Of a stretch of 64,000 nt of DNA, positions 1 through 13,124 are shown in pieces. This stretch comes from Strigamia acuminata (taxonomy: Eukaryota; Arthropoda; Chilopoda; Geophilomorpha; Linotaeniidae). Made by a program: the position numbers and the translations under genes. The stretch is from positions 3,352,186 through 3,416,185 of the forward strand of contig OX442317.1 in assembly GCA_949358305.1 (NCBI GenBank). The letters are read 5' to 3'. A model generated the notes under the pieces. The model had not been told where the DNA came from. It saw nothing but the letters and a program-made list of their open reading frames with translations, and ran no database searches. How positions within the stretch are numbered: position 1 is the first letter of the stretch; each line of letters starts with the position of its first letter.

Positions 1-1910
1 AATTATATTGCAATGTACAAAATGCTATTTTTGCTATTTTTGTTATTTTTGAACCACTTGAAGGCGCCATCTTGTAGCACGAGTTACATTCAATTCATGT
101 TTAACAAGTCGCGTTAATTCTTTATAGAAGGCGCGCAGTTTTCATTTCATTGCAGCTCTTTGCGAAGTTCCGCTTAAAGCGGAGTGATATCTCTCGTGAT
201 CTGGACTCGCTCTACTCACTGCTTACTTAAATTTAATGTATTTTATTTTCCTTCATCTCCCTAGGTCTTGTAAGTTTGTAAATTCACTTATAATACGCGG
301 TAAAGTTAAAATTGTTATGCCACAGTGCGTTCTTTGCTGGTTGGTGACACATTGAGTCTGGCGACACCCGCGTTACTCATGATTACTGAGTGGTTGGTAA
401 GTGTAGTTACAACCCATTAATTTAACACTCTTGCTCTCTATTCGGTTATGTACGCAAACAATTTGTTGAATTATAAATCACTTCGCCAACAACTAGAATA
501 TTCCATAAATTAACGCGGTACTTACCGACTACACGTTGCGAAAGGAAAAAATAACTGTTTTAATTATTATTTATGATGATGGTACCAACTAAAAAAACAA
601 AAATATTTATTTTAAATAAAATATAAAAAAAAATTCAAACCAAGATTAATACATTTCAACATTTCAAAGCAATTAATGCACTTACAATGTGACTAGTTGA
701 AAGAGATTGCGATGACAAATGACGCCATTAGTCTGTTTTTGAGCCATTTTCCACTTTCTTATCATCTTTTAAGACTATTTCTTCCTGTCTGCTGCGTGTT
801 ATAAGTTGCAGATGAAATCTTCATTTTTATTGATTGGTTTTATGTGGCCCTGGCGCACTCGTGAAAATTTTGTTGCTGAAATTATCTTTTATAAATTACG
901 AGCAAAGAAAAAAATTAACTTTTTAAATTTAATTTAAAAAAAGAAGAAGAAAAAAAAAGTAAAAAAAAAAAAAAAAAAAAAAAATTCATGTTTTACGTAT
1001 TAGATTGGAAAACTCAATTTGCAACATACAGTTCAATAAAATTTAATGGCATCGCTTTTATTTCCACCTAATTTCTCACTACATTGAATTTGCATCCATG
1101 AATTGAGTAATTTTTTTATCTAAATGTAAATGACCACATGGTACTTCTCAGCAGCCAGCCAAAGCCAATGAGAAAAAGAGCAAACTTCATACATCATGCA
1201 TGGAGTGTTGCAAGCCAACTGCAAAGTAAAGTTGAAGGCGAACAGAAAACATCTTTTCAATCTGGCCAACAACTCCCAATGAGACAAGTCAAATTATAAT
1301 TCGTCACATTCCGACGCCAAATCGCTTATAATTAAATTTTGTACAAAAAAAAATATATAAAATAAAGAAATAAAAAGAGAGAGAGAGAGCGAAGCTATTT
1401 TATTGCTCCTGTCAAAACACGTCAACTAAATTGGACTTTCATGTCATTTTACGATTTATAATAATTATTGCCAAACTTATTTACATTTTAATTAACTTCT
1501 TCTTAATCATCCTCATCTAGAAATTAAACTACATTTTTTCTCCATTTTTATTTCTTAAATCTTAGGAGGGAATTAGTGATTTGTCAACAGGAAAAATTTC
1601 CACAAAATTTTTAATTTCCGCAATGCGCATGCGCATTTTGGCGATTTAAAAACATTTCCAATCAAACCGAAAATGCAAAAAAAAAACAAGATGAGTTTTT
1701 TTTTGCAATCTCGTGCTAATTTTGAAAACTCACGCAATATCTCGTGCCCAATCTCGTACAATCTCATACCAAAAGCCCCGGTATTGATTAGACCAAAGCT
1801 AGAATGGTAAAGTTTGATTCAGATTCATCACCAAGTAAAAGCCTGATAACTTGACCAAACTAGCTTCACTGCAGCACATCTGCGGAACACCATCCATAAC
1901 GTTGTGTTGC
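1..1910. other. AT-rich non-coding DNA, no gene recognised
   Basis: I see no convincing exon here on either strand. The stretch is AT-rich with poly-A runs near 960-985 and a short GA run near 1376-1390. If the DIP-like gene continues to lower coordinates, its last exon could in principle lie anywhere from here to 14.7 kb. Confidence 0.5.
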
Positions 1911-3934
<2,024 letters not shown>

Positions 3935-5078
3935 CGTTTTATATTCTTTTCCTTCTTTATTCATCAAAGTTGAGAATTAAATTAATTTAGCAAATTTTCC
4001 AACGCAATTACACAAACTGTCTTAAAATAGTGGATATTGCACGACAAGATCTGCTTATTTTTTTCTACTCTAAAATACCCAACACTGAATTCACCTTTAA
4101 AGTAAAACCACTTTTATTAAGCCTATTAAAAGCTCCTACTCCAACTATTCACAGCACATGGTAAATACATATTTTATTCCTTATGTATATGTATTTTTTT
4201 TTGGAAATTTTCTTTTTTTAAAGCCAAACAGTCAAAAGAAGACCAAAAAAAAAAAAAAAAAAAAATCGAAAAAAAAAAAAAATAACGAATTAACGTAAAT
4301 TTTTAATGTTTTCCTTTTTCCCCCTTCAAATTTTACCTTGTCATTTCAGGTAGGCCTATGTGTGCTGTCACCACACCACTTGAAATTGTCACCACACCAC
4401 TTGAAATGAATGTGAAATTGAGAGCCATAAGCCTAGCCATAAACTCCTTATCAGCACGTGCACATGCTCAAGAGAAATTGCACTCGGCTAGAAGAGCATA
4501 TTTACGTCACTTCCTGCCATATCATCCTTTTTGGTTGCGGTAATAGGTCACTTTGTGAAAATTATTAGCATATTGTATCTACATTTATTGCCAATGGTCT
4601 CAAACCAAGCAATTCTTTTTCTTTTTTTTTCCCTTTCCTTTACAATTATTACTTTTAAACATTTTTCTTCTTCAACCCATCATTAACTAAACAATGCCAA
4701 ACTAGAAACACCAAAACTCAAACAAAAAACTAAAAATCTCGCACCAACAATTTTGATTTAAAATGTCATTCGGAGACTCGATCACATTCACATCAAATCC
4801 GTGTTTTAGTCATTCGATTTTGGTCCATGTCTTAAAATGTTTGCAAAGGAATTGCTTAAAGGCTCCATATATATTAATATCAGGCTTAAAACGATGCGTT
4901 GATTCAGCCCTGTCATGAGCCGTGAATGATAATCGAATAAATGATGAGGAACGTTCCAACAAACTTCTTAAAATGGGTCAGTGAAGCACCGCCTGCACAA
5001 ATAAATCCAAAACAAACAGAAATATGTTATCCTAATATTCATTATTTATCTTATAAATGAGGATGAGCAAAAGACTCT
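3935..5078. other. Non-coding, poly-A runs and a short tandem duplication
   Basis: No gene seen. It holds A-rich tracts around 4245-4285 and a two-unit direct repeat of about 20 bp (GTCACCACACCACTTGAAAT) at 4367-4407. Confidence 0.45.
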
Positions 5079-5082
5079 ATGA

Positions 5083-5651
5083 ATTACCATGTTTACATGG
5101 TCACAGTTTTCCAGATAAGTGAATATTCGGATTTTATTTATCTGGATAACCGTTTGCGTTTACATGACGTTAGTTTTCTGGTAAACATGACGTCATACGA
5201 GAATTACCCATACTGCCCTTTGATTATCTGGAACAACAAAATGGCTGTTGATCCATTTCAGCCAAACAAATGAAATAGTGGTTAGGAAAGAGGTGTTTGC
5301 TCGAATCTTTGCAATGGTGCAAATTCTGATCCCAAAAATGATGGTTTTAGCTGATTTCACATTGATTTTGGTACCAAATGTCGTTGGTACATAGGCCTAA
5401 CGTATTTTTACTACAACGATCCGACGATATCTCGATCCAAGTTTTTGAATTTTCGCATGCACGGGTGTTTACATGCAGTTTTCAATGCGCAAAACGCCCA
5501 AAATCTAGCTCGTACAACTGGAATTTAGTTTTCCAGATAAGTCTGTCTTTTCTGGAAAACTGATTTGTTTACATAATCAGTTTTCCAGAAAAGTAAAATT
5601 CGCATTTTCACTTATCCAGATAACTGGGTACATGTAAACATGGTAATTGAT
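5083..5651. mobile_element. MITE-like element with inverted ends (AATTACCATGTTTACATG)
   Basis: The left end AATTACCATGTTTACATG is mirrored at the right end by CATGTAAACATGGTAATT near 5632-5650. Subterminal motifs such as TTTTCCAGATAAGTGAA and TTCACTTATCCAGATAA are also inverted, and the TTTCCAGA motif recurs internally. No transposase is coded. The target duplication is unclear, so the superfamily is not assigned. Confidence 0.65.
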
Positions 5652-6420
5652 AGTTCATAATACAAATAACATTTGTTCCAACCAAATATTTCAAATCATT
5701 CACATAATCGAAGCATTATTAGCTTGAATAATTTCCAAGCGTGGGATATGTTGACGGCTTAGTGGACGACAAGTTGGTGTTCCCGCTTGCCAATGAAAAA
5801 AAGCCCTAAATGCAACTTGATTAACTAACTTGTCTGCGAACGTGAAAAGTTAAGCCCGGGATGAAAATCCTGAGACCAAACATCTCATCACAAAATGATT
5901 GGCTAAATATAGTCCACACGAGGCCAGGAATAATCACATGGTCAATTTGTAACGTTTAAGAAGTGGTTTAGTGAATTCCTCTTTACTTTTCACTTTCTCT
6001 CGTGCGGAATTGCAATTTTCTTAACGGTTTTGGGTTCGGCATGCACTCGAGTTTCTCGCTCCTGATTGGCCGTGGCGTTTGTCGCCACTCGCCAGCCAAA
6101 ATGTGCTGCATGGCCAATGTAGTTTATTTCCGCATCGTGTCAGCCCGGGAAGGAAATGACGTTAATCTGGGCTTGCACACGTGCGAAGAGTGATTTCGCG
6201 CGCGCCCCGCATAACTCTGCCATGGAAATGAGTCACAACTGAACTTGCTCAAATCAGAATTCAAATCAAAATAGAAATAAATATTTCATTTTTCAAGTTG
6301 TGACACACAATGTACTCCAGATGGTCCGGACATAATTTAGGACGGGTCTCGCAAACTCGTCCGTTCCGCACAATGTCCAGTCAGGCAAGCTTACACTCTC
6401 TAATCCAGACACATGTCCCA
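5652..6420. other. Non-coding; locally GC-richer patch at 6000-6230
   Basis: No gene recognised. Between about 6000 and 6230 the base composition is richer in G+C, with CpGs, an ATTGGCC (CCAAT-type) motif and a TGACGTT motif. This could be a promoter of a gene not visible here, but nothing downstream supports one. Confidence 0.3.
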
Positions 6421-6423
6421 TAT

Positions 6424-6731
6424 GGTTCAAAAATATATTTTACAATATATTGCTTTCCACTAAATGCATTCCAAAATGCAATTAAGTATACCGGTATTAT
6501 TTCATAATACAATTGAAAAAATGCATTTTCAAATGCATTCATATTTGACATTATTTTATTATATTGATATTGACATAATTATATTGGGAATGCATTTCGT
6601 AAAACATTTTACAAAATGTATTATTATTCTCAAACCAATAGCATGCAAAAATAAATTACAAAATGCATTCTCGTGAAATCCAATCCATTTCAAAATACAT
6701 TGCAATATAATTTCAATGTATTTTTGAACCA
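6424..6731. mobile_element. MITE-like AT-rich element, ends GGTTCAAAAATA
   Basis: The sequence GGTTCAAAAATATATTTTAC at the left is mirrored by ATGTATTTTTGAACC at the right (near 6717-6731). The interior is a series of degenerate AAATGCATT palindromes. Related GTTCAAAAATATATTTTGCA stretches occur near 22985, 26025, 32150, 45793 and 48258, so this is a dispersed family. No coding capacity. Confidence 0.55.
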
Positions 6732-7139
6732 ACAGTTTGTCAGTATAAAAGAATTTACCATTGCTGGTTGTTAAACACCCAAACTCTGTCCAGACAATAA
6801 AGAATATACTGTGTATGTACGTAATATCACCAAGAAATGTCTCTGGAGTGATTCCCACAGAACAATTTTTAACGTCACTTCCCCTCCGAGTGCCAATAAC
6901 ATTTACATCTGCGAAACAGCACAGTAGGCCACCAGGATACGATCATAATGCACAGCTACAGCATCGAGTGTAGAGAACAGTGCCAATGTTGCCATACACA
7001 GTAATCCCTCAATCCGCACAGTTATTTATTGCGCGTTAAGATACATCCTACCAAAATTTCAGACTGCGTGGTATGTTTCGCTAAGTATTTCGATACTGCG
7101 CAGTTTGTCGTACTTGAGAACAAAGAATTCTGCATTGCA

Positions 7140-7402
7140 CAGAATTTAAGCAGCATTGGGCCCTGGTCTGTACATGAATGGGTGACCCTGCTGAGAACCA
7201 CAGTTGGTTTTCAGCCTCATCTGATTACTGTACTCTTTCTTTGGCAACCCACCACCAGCTGGGTTTTCTGTGATTTTCCCGGTTCTCAGTGTGAATGCAA
7301 AGTTGGGTCCTTTAAAAAGTCATCCCTCAGATCGCGGCTTGCATAGCCAAAATCCCCAACAAGCCCTCCACTTACGGCACCAACGCTACGTGTCAAATAC
7401 TT
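7140..7402 (+). mobile_element. 5S rRNA-derived SINE (SINE3-type)
   Basis: The segment 7146-7190 resembles the 3' half of eukaryotic 5S rRNA: a TTAAGCAGC start, a GGGCCCTGGTC.GTAC core, and then ATGAATGGGTGACC, which corresponds to the conserved 5S stretch GGATGGGTGACC. A non-5S body follows (with CAAAGTTGGGTCC at about 7299-7311) and a tail that aligns with a second copy at 15.7-15.96 kb. A Tigger-like MITE has inserted at a TA at its 3' end (7404). Known 5S-derived SINEs are retrotransposed by LINE machinery; no LINE is seen here. Confidence 0.7.
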
Positions 7403-7405
7403 ATA

Positions 7406-7722
7406 CAGGTCGAACCTCGCTGTTACGAACACCGTTATAATGAATTCCTCGTTAAAACGAATTTCTGATTTCAACTACAGTCGAAACTCTTTATAACCAA
7501 TCGCGATATAACGAATTATCGAAATAACGAATACCTAAAATGGCCGGTTTGGTTTCAATATAACGAATTCTAGTTATAACGAATCGATTTTTCGGGTTCC
7601 TTGCGATTCGTTATAAAGAGTTTCGACTGTAGTTGGTTGCCTGCCCTATTTCACCCATTATAGATCATTCCCCTAAAACGAATTCTCGCACCATCCTGTT
7701 CGTAATAATGAGATTCTACCTA
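7406..7722. mobile_element. Tigger/pogo-like MITE (CAGGTCGAACCTCG family), host copy 1
   Basis: It starts CAGGTCGAACCTCGCTGTTA after a TA at 7404-7405 and ends with the degenerate complement before a TA at 7723. It holds internal ACGAA/AACGAATT repeats. It is interrupted by another TA-inserting MITE at 7478-7629. A second copy of this host element lies at about 12232-13124. Confidence 0.75.
7478..7629. mobile_element. Tigger/pogo-like MITE, CAGTCGAAACTC ends, nested
   Basis: 152 bp with inverted ends CAGTCGAAACTCTTTATAAC and GTTATAAAGAGTTTCGACTG, flanked on both sides by TA. It has inserted inside the MITE at 7406-7722, at the centre of the palindrome CAACTAGTTG. Other copies or parts lie at 34030-34080, 34857-35057 and 37221-37404. 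The CAGT termini and TA duplication fit the pogo/Tigger branch of Tc1/mariner. Confidence 0.9.
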
Positions 7723-9006
7723 TAATTATATAATGGTGAATACAATAAACAAAATTGAGAACAAAAATAACCAGAGGGATAGAATAATCAACTTGAAATA
7801 TCAAAATATTAAAAAAAAAAAAAAAAAAAACATTGTACCTGAATCAATTTCTGGTCTATGATGAGAAACAATTTTTTCATCAGCTTCTTTCCCATACTGA
7901 GCAGTATTTTCCAACTTCCTGGCTGCAAAATAAAATCATGAAAAAAAAAAAGAAAAAAAGAAAAAAAATAATTCAAAAATTAATAATTTACAAGTGCGAA
8001 TCATCATCTTAAAGGAGGTTGGAATAAATATAAGAAGAGCGGTAAGAAAAAAGTTTTCTCTAAACTTGTTGGTATTTTCTCCGAGGAAAACTCGGCAAAA
8101 ACCCAATAGCTATTGAAAAAGACTAAGAGAATGCGTGTGATGTTCGTAATAAGATTTTATTTGCACTGAACACAACACGATGGCTGAATTGCGACTTGGT
8201 GCATGCAACCACGTGAATTGCTTGCCGCGGTTCTCCAACATATACGTGCCGCGGGTTTACAACGCCACTGCACCGTAGTCACGTTTACACAATTTGCACC
8301 GGGGAGTTGTCCGTTTTCAAGCAGCGCTCTGAATTTGGCATATTGCCACACAAATATGATTTCAACAACTCCCGATGAACGTAATCGCGGCCCAGAACCC
8401 GAATTAACAACTCCACCAATTAATAAAAACAACATTTATTGCCGACATGTTAGACAATTTTTTTCTTGAAAAAAATTTCCGTTTTTCGTTCATCCAGACC
8501 CGAAAAAGCAATATCAGATGTCCGTAACGATTCTCAATCGCGTATTGGGAGAACATTTGCAACTTATCTGATTTTCATCAATTTTCTTCCCTTTTTTCCT
8601 CTTCCGCATCCAAACTCGACCAGATATTTCAATTTTATGTCTTAACTTTTACTTAGATGTCGTAAAATCTAGTAATAAATGAACATTTTTAATCGCTACT
8701 AAAATTATTGACCACAACTGCAGGAAGTAGGGCCAATTGATACTAAAATATTCCCGGATGACCCACAGCAGCGCCAACTACTAAACTGTGCTGCTTTTCC
8801 CGTCCCCCAAATGACACTAACTTCAAGAACGGACAGGAAATACTCAACTCTAAGTGCGCCATCAAATGATAGTCACTTCCTTCAACATCCAAGACCTAAG
8901 TCGCATTTCAAAAGCATCAAAAACATCAAATTTTCTCTTCCAAAGCTCGTATAACGGTTATTCTAAATTGTTTACAGCAACTCGTATACTCAGTAAGCTC
9001 CCTCTA
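7723..9006. other. Non-coding; no gene supported
   Basis: Poly-A/T stretches surround 7810 and 7940. A patch at 8160-8440 is relatively GC-rich and open in both directions for about 90 codons, but shows no recognisable domain, splice structure or codon signature. I do not call a gene. Confidence 0.4.
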
Positions 9007-9288
9007 CAGTTTGCGCCCAACATCTGACGCTAAATTCAAACTGCGAATTACATTCAGCGCAGACAATTCCTGGAGACACCACACTGTATCGGTAATATAA
9101 AGCCGAGTAAATTAGACCTACAAGGTTTAATGTAGTACTAAACCACAAGCAAATGTATAACATGACCAATAAAATCAAAAAAACATATAATTCACCATTT
9201 GAACTATGCTAAGTAGAAGAAGATGCGCAGTTTGAATTTGGCAAAGAAGATGCGCAGTTTGAATTTGGCACTAAGTTACCACAATCTG
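9007..9288. mobile_element. MITE of the CAGTTTGCGCCC family, copy A
   Basis: It begins CAGTTTGCGCCC after TA (9005-9006) and ends in a degenerate complement (CACAATCTG) before TA at 9289-9290. The shared subterminal motif TAAATTCAAACTGCG is present at the left and inverted at the right. The right end carries a tandem duplication of about 27 bp (9220-9270). Related copies are at 11861-12135 and 12299-13007. Confidence 0.7.
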
Positions 9289-9304
9289 TAGAATGGACAT
9301 AGGG

Positions 9305-9497
9305 CAGGGGTCGACAACTCGACAACCCTTTGAGACGGAAGAGCCAACCTTTTGAGACGTTAGAGCCAAAAGTTACAATTTACAAAATTTCCCAGTTTTT
9401 AAAGAGCCACTAACATTTTTGTTTCAATATTATGGTATTTGATCTTGACATCGAAAGAGCCGCATGAGGCTCGCGAACCGCAGGTTGCCGACCCCAG
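9305..9497. mobile_element. hAT-like MITE with 8-bp target duplication
   Basis: 193 bp with inverted ends CAGGGGTCGAC and GCCGACCCCAG, flanked by perfect 8-bp direct repeats ACATAGGG at 9297-9304 and 9498-9505. The CAGGGGTCGGCAACC-type terminus and the 8-bp duplication are hallmarks of hAT elements. No transposase. Confidence 0.93.
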
Positions 9498-9776
9498 ACA
9501 TAGGGCTAATATCTTGTTTGCACCAGAAATTTGGGCTAGCCTGGAATTTAAATCTAGTTCTGAATGATTTAGCCTACAAAATGATAAGCTAAAAATCCAC
9601 ATATCTAGCTTAGCATGCAGCCAATAGACAATCAACTGACCATGCTGCGCACGGAATTGTGGAAGACCTTGGCACAACTAGATTAGAATTATCTAATTTA
9701 AAATTTTTATTAGCGAGGTATAAATAAGCAGGTCCACCAAAAAGTACCCGGTCTAGAGAGAATTCAGAATTCAATA

Positions 9777-10086
9777 GGTGCATTCAATCCTCAAAAGATG
9801 AACCCATTTCTCTTCTAATAACTTAAAGATGTAAATTCTCAATTGACAAACTAAAATCTGAACTGAACTAAAACTATGGCTGCCTACAACAATGGTAACA
9901 ATAGCCAATAGCGGTGCAGAAAAGATAAGTCAAACAAGTGATTTCAATTCCACTTAATCGTAATCCTCTTATTTGATTTCTTTCAAGTTGACTTCTCAGA
10001 GATAAGATGCAAAAAAGATCATATCCCGTTTAAGGAAATCATTTCAGACGAATAAGTCAATTCATCTTGTGAGAATTGAATGCACC
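9777..10086. mobile_element. MITE, GGTGCATTC ends, TA flanks
   Basis: 310 bp beginning GGTGCATTCAATCCTCA and ending GAGAATTGAATGCACC, each flanked by TA (9775-9776 and 10087-10088). A shorter relative with the same GGTGCATTC termini is at 52360-52505. Non-coding. Confidence 0.75.
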
Positions 10087-11860
10087 TACTGTTTTTAATT
10101 CGCGAAATTATATGTGAACATCCCAATCCCTGAAAAAGTGAATAAATTCATTGATTAATTACAAAATAAAATAAATAAAAATAAAAATACAGCATATACT
10201 GTCGGTTTTTAAATGCAAAGGTTTCGAATCTAAAACATAAAGCCAGCATTTTAAAATTGGCTCCAAAGACAGAAACAATCATGTAAGATTTCACTGCTGA
10301 ATTTCAAGCAGGGCTGTTTCTATCGAGGATCCAATCAGACAAAGTAGACAAAACAAAAGATGAATTTTATGCCCGTTATTAATCTGACGACCCAACAAAA
10401 AACCCCCCATTCCAACATGGTAATACAACTTTTTTTTATTTTTATTTTACTATTGCCTTTATTGCTTACCACAATATCCACAAACATTTTGCAGTTTCAA
10501 TCGCCATCATCCCCCTTGCTATCCCTAAACATCAAAATCTAGTCGAGTTCCGCAAAGTCCCTAATGTAAATGTTTGATGTCTGTCAAGTTTGCCTTGTTT
10601 GTAAGAATCCAATACGTGGATGTATCATTGCATTTCAGCTCTTTGTTCTCATGGAAGTGGGAGGGAGAGAATTGAGTGGTAAGTGGTAAAAAAAAAAAAA
10701 AAAAAAAACCCAAGGATCCCGTCTTCTTAAGCTGTTAGGCCTAAACTTTTAGCAAAACTAAAATAATATACTTCACTTTAACGACGCCGTTTTTCAACCT
10801 AATTAAACCTAACCTAACCTGACCTAACCTAGCTGAAACTAAGCACCTTAAAAACGGCGTCGCTAAAATTTGCGTTGTTACAGTAATTCCAAACAAACAA
10901 CATTATTTTATCTTTTTATTTATTTATTTATTTATTTTTACCTTTTTCAATATCGGAAGATTCTTCCAATAGAGAATTTGTTTCTGATCCTATTTTCTTG
11001 CTTCTCATGGGTGAACTTGCATTTCGAACAGTTGAAAATTCTAAACCCAAAAATAAAAAAAATAAAAAACAAAAAATAAAAAAAATGCAGACTTAGTATA
11101 ATACTCTTATAGGACGCAAAAATATAAGTCTGTGCAAACTTTAAGCACCTTATAAAAAAAAAATAACAACCTCCAACTTATTGTAATGAAAAAGTTGTCA
11201 AAACGCAAACTGTCGCTTGTTAACACAAACAAAAAACGAATTTAGAGATTAAATCCAAATCCCTTCCACGATTTCTTTTGCCATCCTGCAGCAAATTCAT
11301 TCATTCAATTAATGTTTAGTTCAAAGTGATGTTTTTTTCATGTTGACGTGCCAATGTAAAGACATTTCAAGTTATCCCACTTTAACCTCCAACAACTCAA
11401 TTTTCTAGTGGTTCAAGCCCTCGAGAGACCCCTCCCACTGAAAAAATTAACTTTTCCTTACAGTAAAAGCTCAGAAAAAAAAATACACAAGAAAAAAAAG
11501 ATGAAAGTCTTGGCCAACTTCAGTTTAAAAAAAGGAAAGAAACCGAATTGATATTAGTTCTATATCCAATTGCAAAACATCACTTGGCTATAAAGTTGTT
11601 TCTGTCAGAGCTAGTTTTACGAGATATAGCGTTGTTTAAAAAAAATATCGCTGTACTCCATTTAGCCATTAAATGTAACATCAAATGAAATAAAAAGAGA
11701 AAGAAATGATAAGCTTTTAATTTTACAATTTCTGACATATTTTATTAAGTTATTTATGACCGAGAGGAGTTTTTTTGTTAACGAAATAAAAGAAAAGCAG
11801 ATTTTCTTTTCCGTGTGAAAACTACATGGTGCAAACTATTTAATTTTTAAACTCTTATAA
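10087..11860. other. Non-coding DNA with a hairpin enclosing telomere-like CCTAA repeats
   Basis: No gene recognised. At 10779-10863 two inverted arms (ACGACGCCGTTTTT and AAAAACGGCGTCGC) enclose a short run of CCTAA units near 10805-10829. Poly-A and (TTTA)n tracts are frequent. Confidence 0.5.
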
Positions 11861-12135
11861 CAGTTTGCACCCGCTATCTTGATGCTAAATTCATACTGCG
11901 CATCTCATTCTGCAGAAGTTATTTCCTAATTCCAGTTCTTATTTAGCAGTATTAAAGCCTAACATTAGGCCTAATAATGCTAAAATAAAATAAATAAACA
12001 ACAATAAACTCATTAAAAAACCAGATGATACCAAAATTTCTTGCTTTATTTCCTTTGTGTACAACAAGCTTGACATTCACCATGTTAAATGCATGCGCAG
12101 TTTGAATTTCCCATCAAGATACCGGGCGCGAATAG
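11861..12135. mobile_element. MITE of the CAGTTTGCGCCC family, copy B
   Basis: 275 bp with left end CAGTTTGCACCCGCTATCTT and an inverted, slightly decayed right end (AAGATACCGGGCGCGAATAG) before TA at 12136-12137. The left TA is mutated to AA. The interior differs from copies A and C apart from the subterminal motifs. Confidence 0.75.
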
Positions 12136-12298
12136 TACAAGTGTTCCCGCTAAATTTTTAAAGCTAAAATTATCGATTTAATGCAGGACATTGCAGTGTG
12201 TACATTTTTTGTAGGACTTTCCTGGTCATCTTAGGAAAAACCTCACTATTACAAACACTATTATGACGAACTTTATAACAAATTCTTGATTTCAACTA

Positions 12299-13007
12299 CA
12301 GTTCGCGCCCGCTATCTTGATGCTAAATTCGTATTGCGCATCCCATTCTGCACAGACGATTTCCTAACTCCAGTTCTTATTTAGCAATATTAAGCCTAAT
12401 AAAATTTCGTAAACAAACAACAAAAAACTCAACATTAAAAGTAATTTACAGTGTAGTACCGATACCGAATGATGTTGCTTTTAGACTTCTAAACCTGATG
12501 TTTAGAAAGTCTAATAAAACGGTCTTGTCCGTCTGTCTGTCCGCATCAACAACTCAAAAACGAAAGCAGCTAGAGCCAAACGGGCAACTGCAATAAACTC
12601 AGCATACTTAGGTTAGGATCCTAAGGTGTTTTCGTACTTTTAGTACACTTTTAGCCGTCTATTCCATGAAAATTACGGAAATGACGTAATATGACATCAT
12701 TCCAGAAGCAGTTTGTAATATGAAAATTCCACTGCTCAGACCGGGGACAGAAGGACTGTTGGAGTGCGTGCCATCTACATCATGCATTTGAGACTTCGGC
12801 GTCTACATCGCGCTTTTGCGACAAGTTAAATCTCGTAATTTCACGTTCTTGTAGGGGTTTAGAAGTCTAATATGTAAAGCGTCCATGCATTACAGATGTT
12901 TACTTGTTTTCTCTGTGTTCAACAAGTTTGACAATCGTCATGTTAAATGCATGCGCAGAATGTAATGCAAAGTTTGAATTTAGCATCAAGATACTGGGCG
13001 CAAACTG
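12299..13007. mobile_element. MITE of the CAGTTTGCGCCC family, copy C, nested
   Basis: It starts CAGTTCGCGCCCGCTATCTT after TA (12297-12298) and ends AAGATACTGGGCGCAAACTG before TA (13008-13009). It is itself interrupted by a further element at about 12481-12870. Confidence 0.85.
12481..12870. mobile_element. Innermost inverted-repeat element (TTAGACTTCTAAACC)
   Basis: The ends TTAGACTTCTAAACC and GGTTTAGAAGTCTAA are perfect inverted repeats 390 bp apart. The interior has a GTCCGTCTGTCTGTCCG run. No coding sequence is visible and no clear target duplication was resolved. It sits inside copy C, giving three levels of nesting. Confidence 0.7.
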
Positions 13008-13124
13008 TAGTTGGTTGCCCGCCCTATTTCCCCAATTATAAATCATTTCACTATAACAAGTTCTCGTTATTACGAACTGTTTTTTGCTCCCCCAACCTGT
13101 TCGTAATAGCACGGTTCGACCCGT

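Larger units (their letters stand above)
12232..13124. mobile_element. Tigger/pogo-like MITE, host copy 2, split by nested elements
   Basis: Flanking halves at about 12232-12298 and 13008-13124 match the host MITE at 7406-7722, including the junction words TTTCAAC and GTTGGTTGCC. The right end CGGTTCGACCCG precedes TA at 13125. The middle is occupied by a different MITE (12299-13007) inserted at the same host position as the nested MITE at 7478. Confidence 0.7.

Noticed and set aside
6000-6230. CpG-rich promoter
   Set aside because: CCAAT-like and CRE-like words are present, but no transcript or exon can be tied to it.
8157-8469. Overlapping open frames on both strands in a GC-richer patch
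   Set aside because: No domain, no splice context and no paralogue; likely chance.
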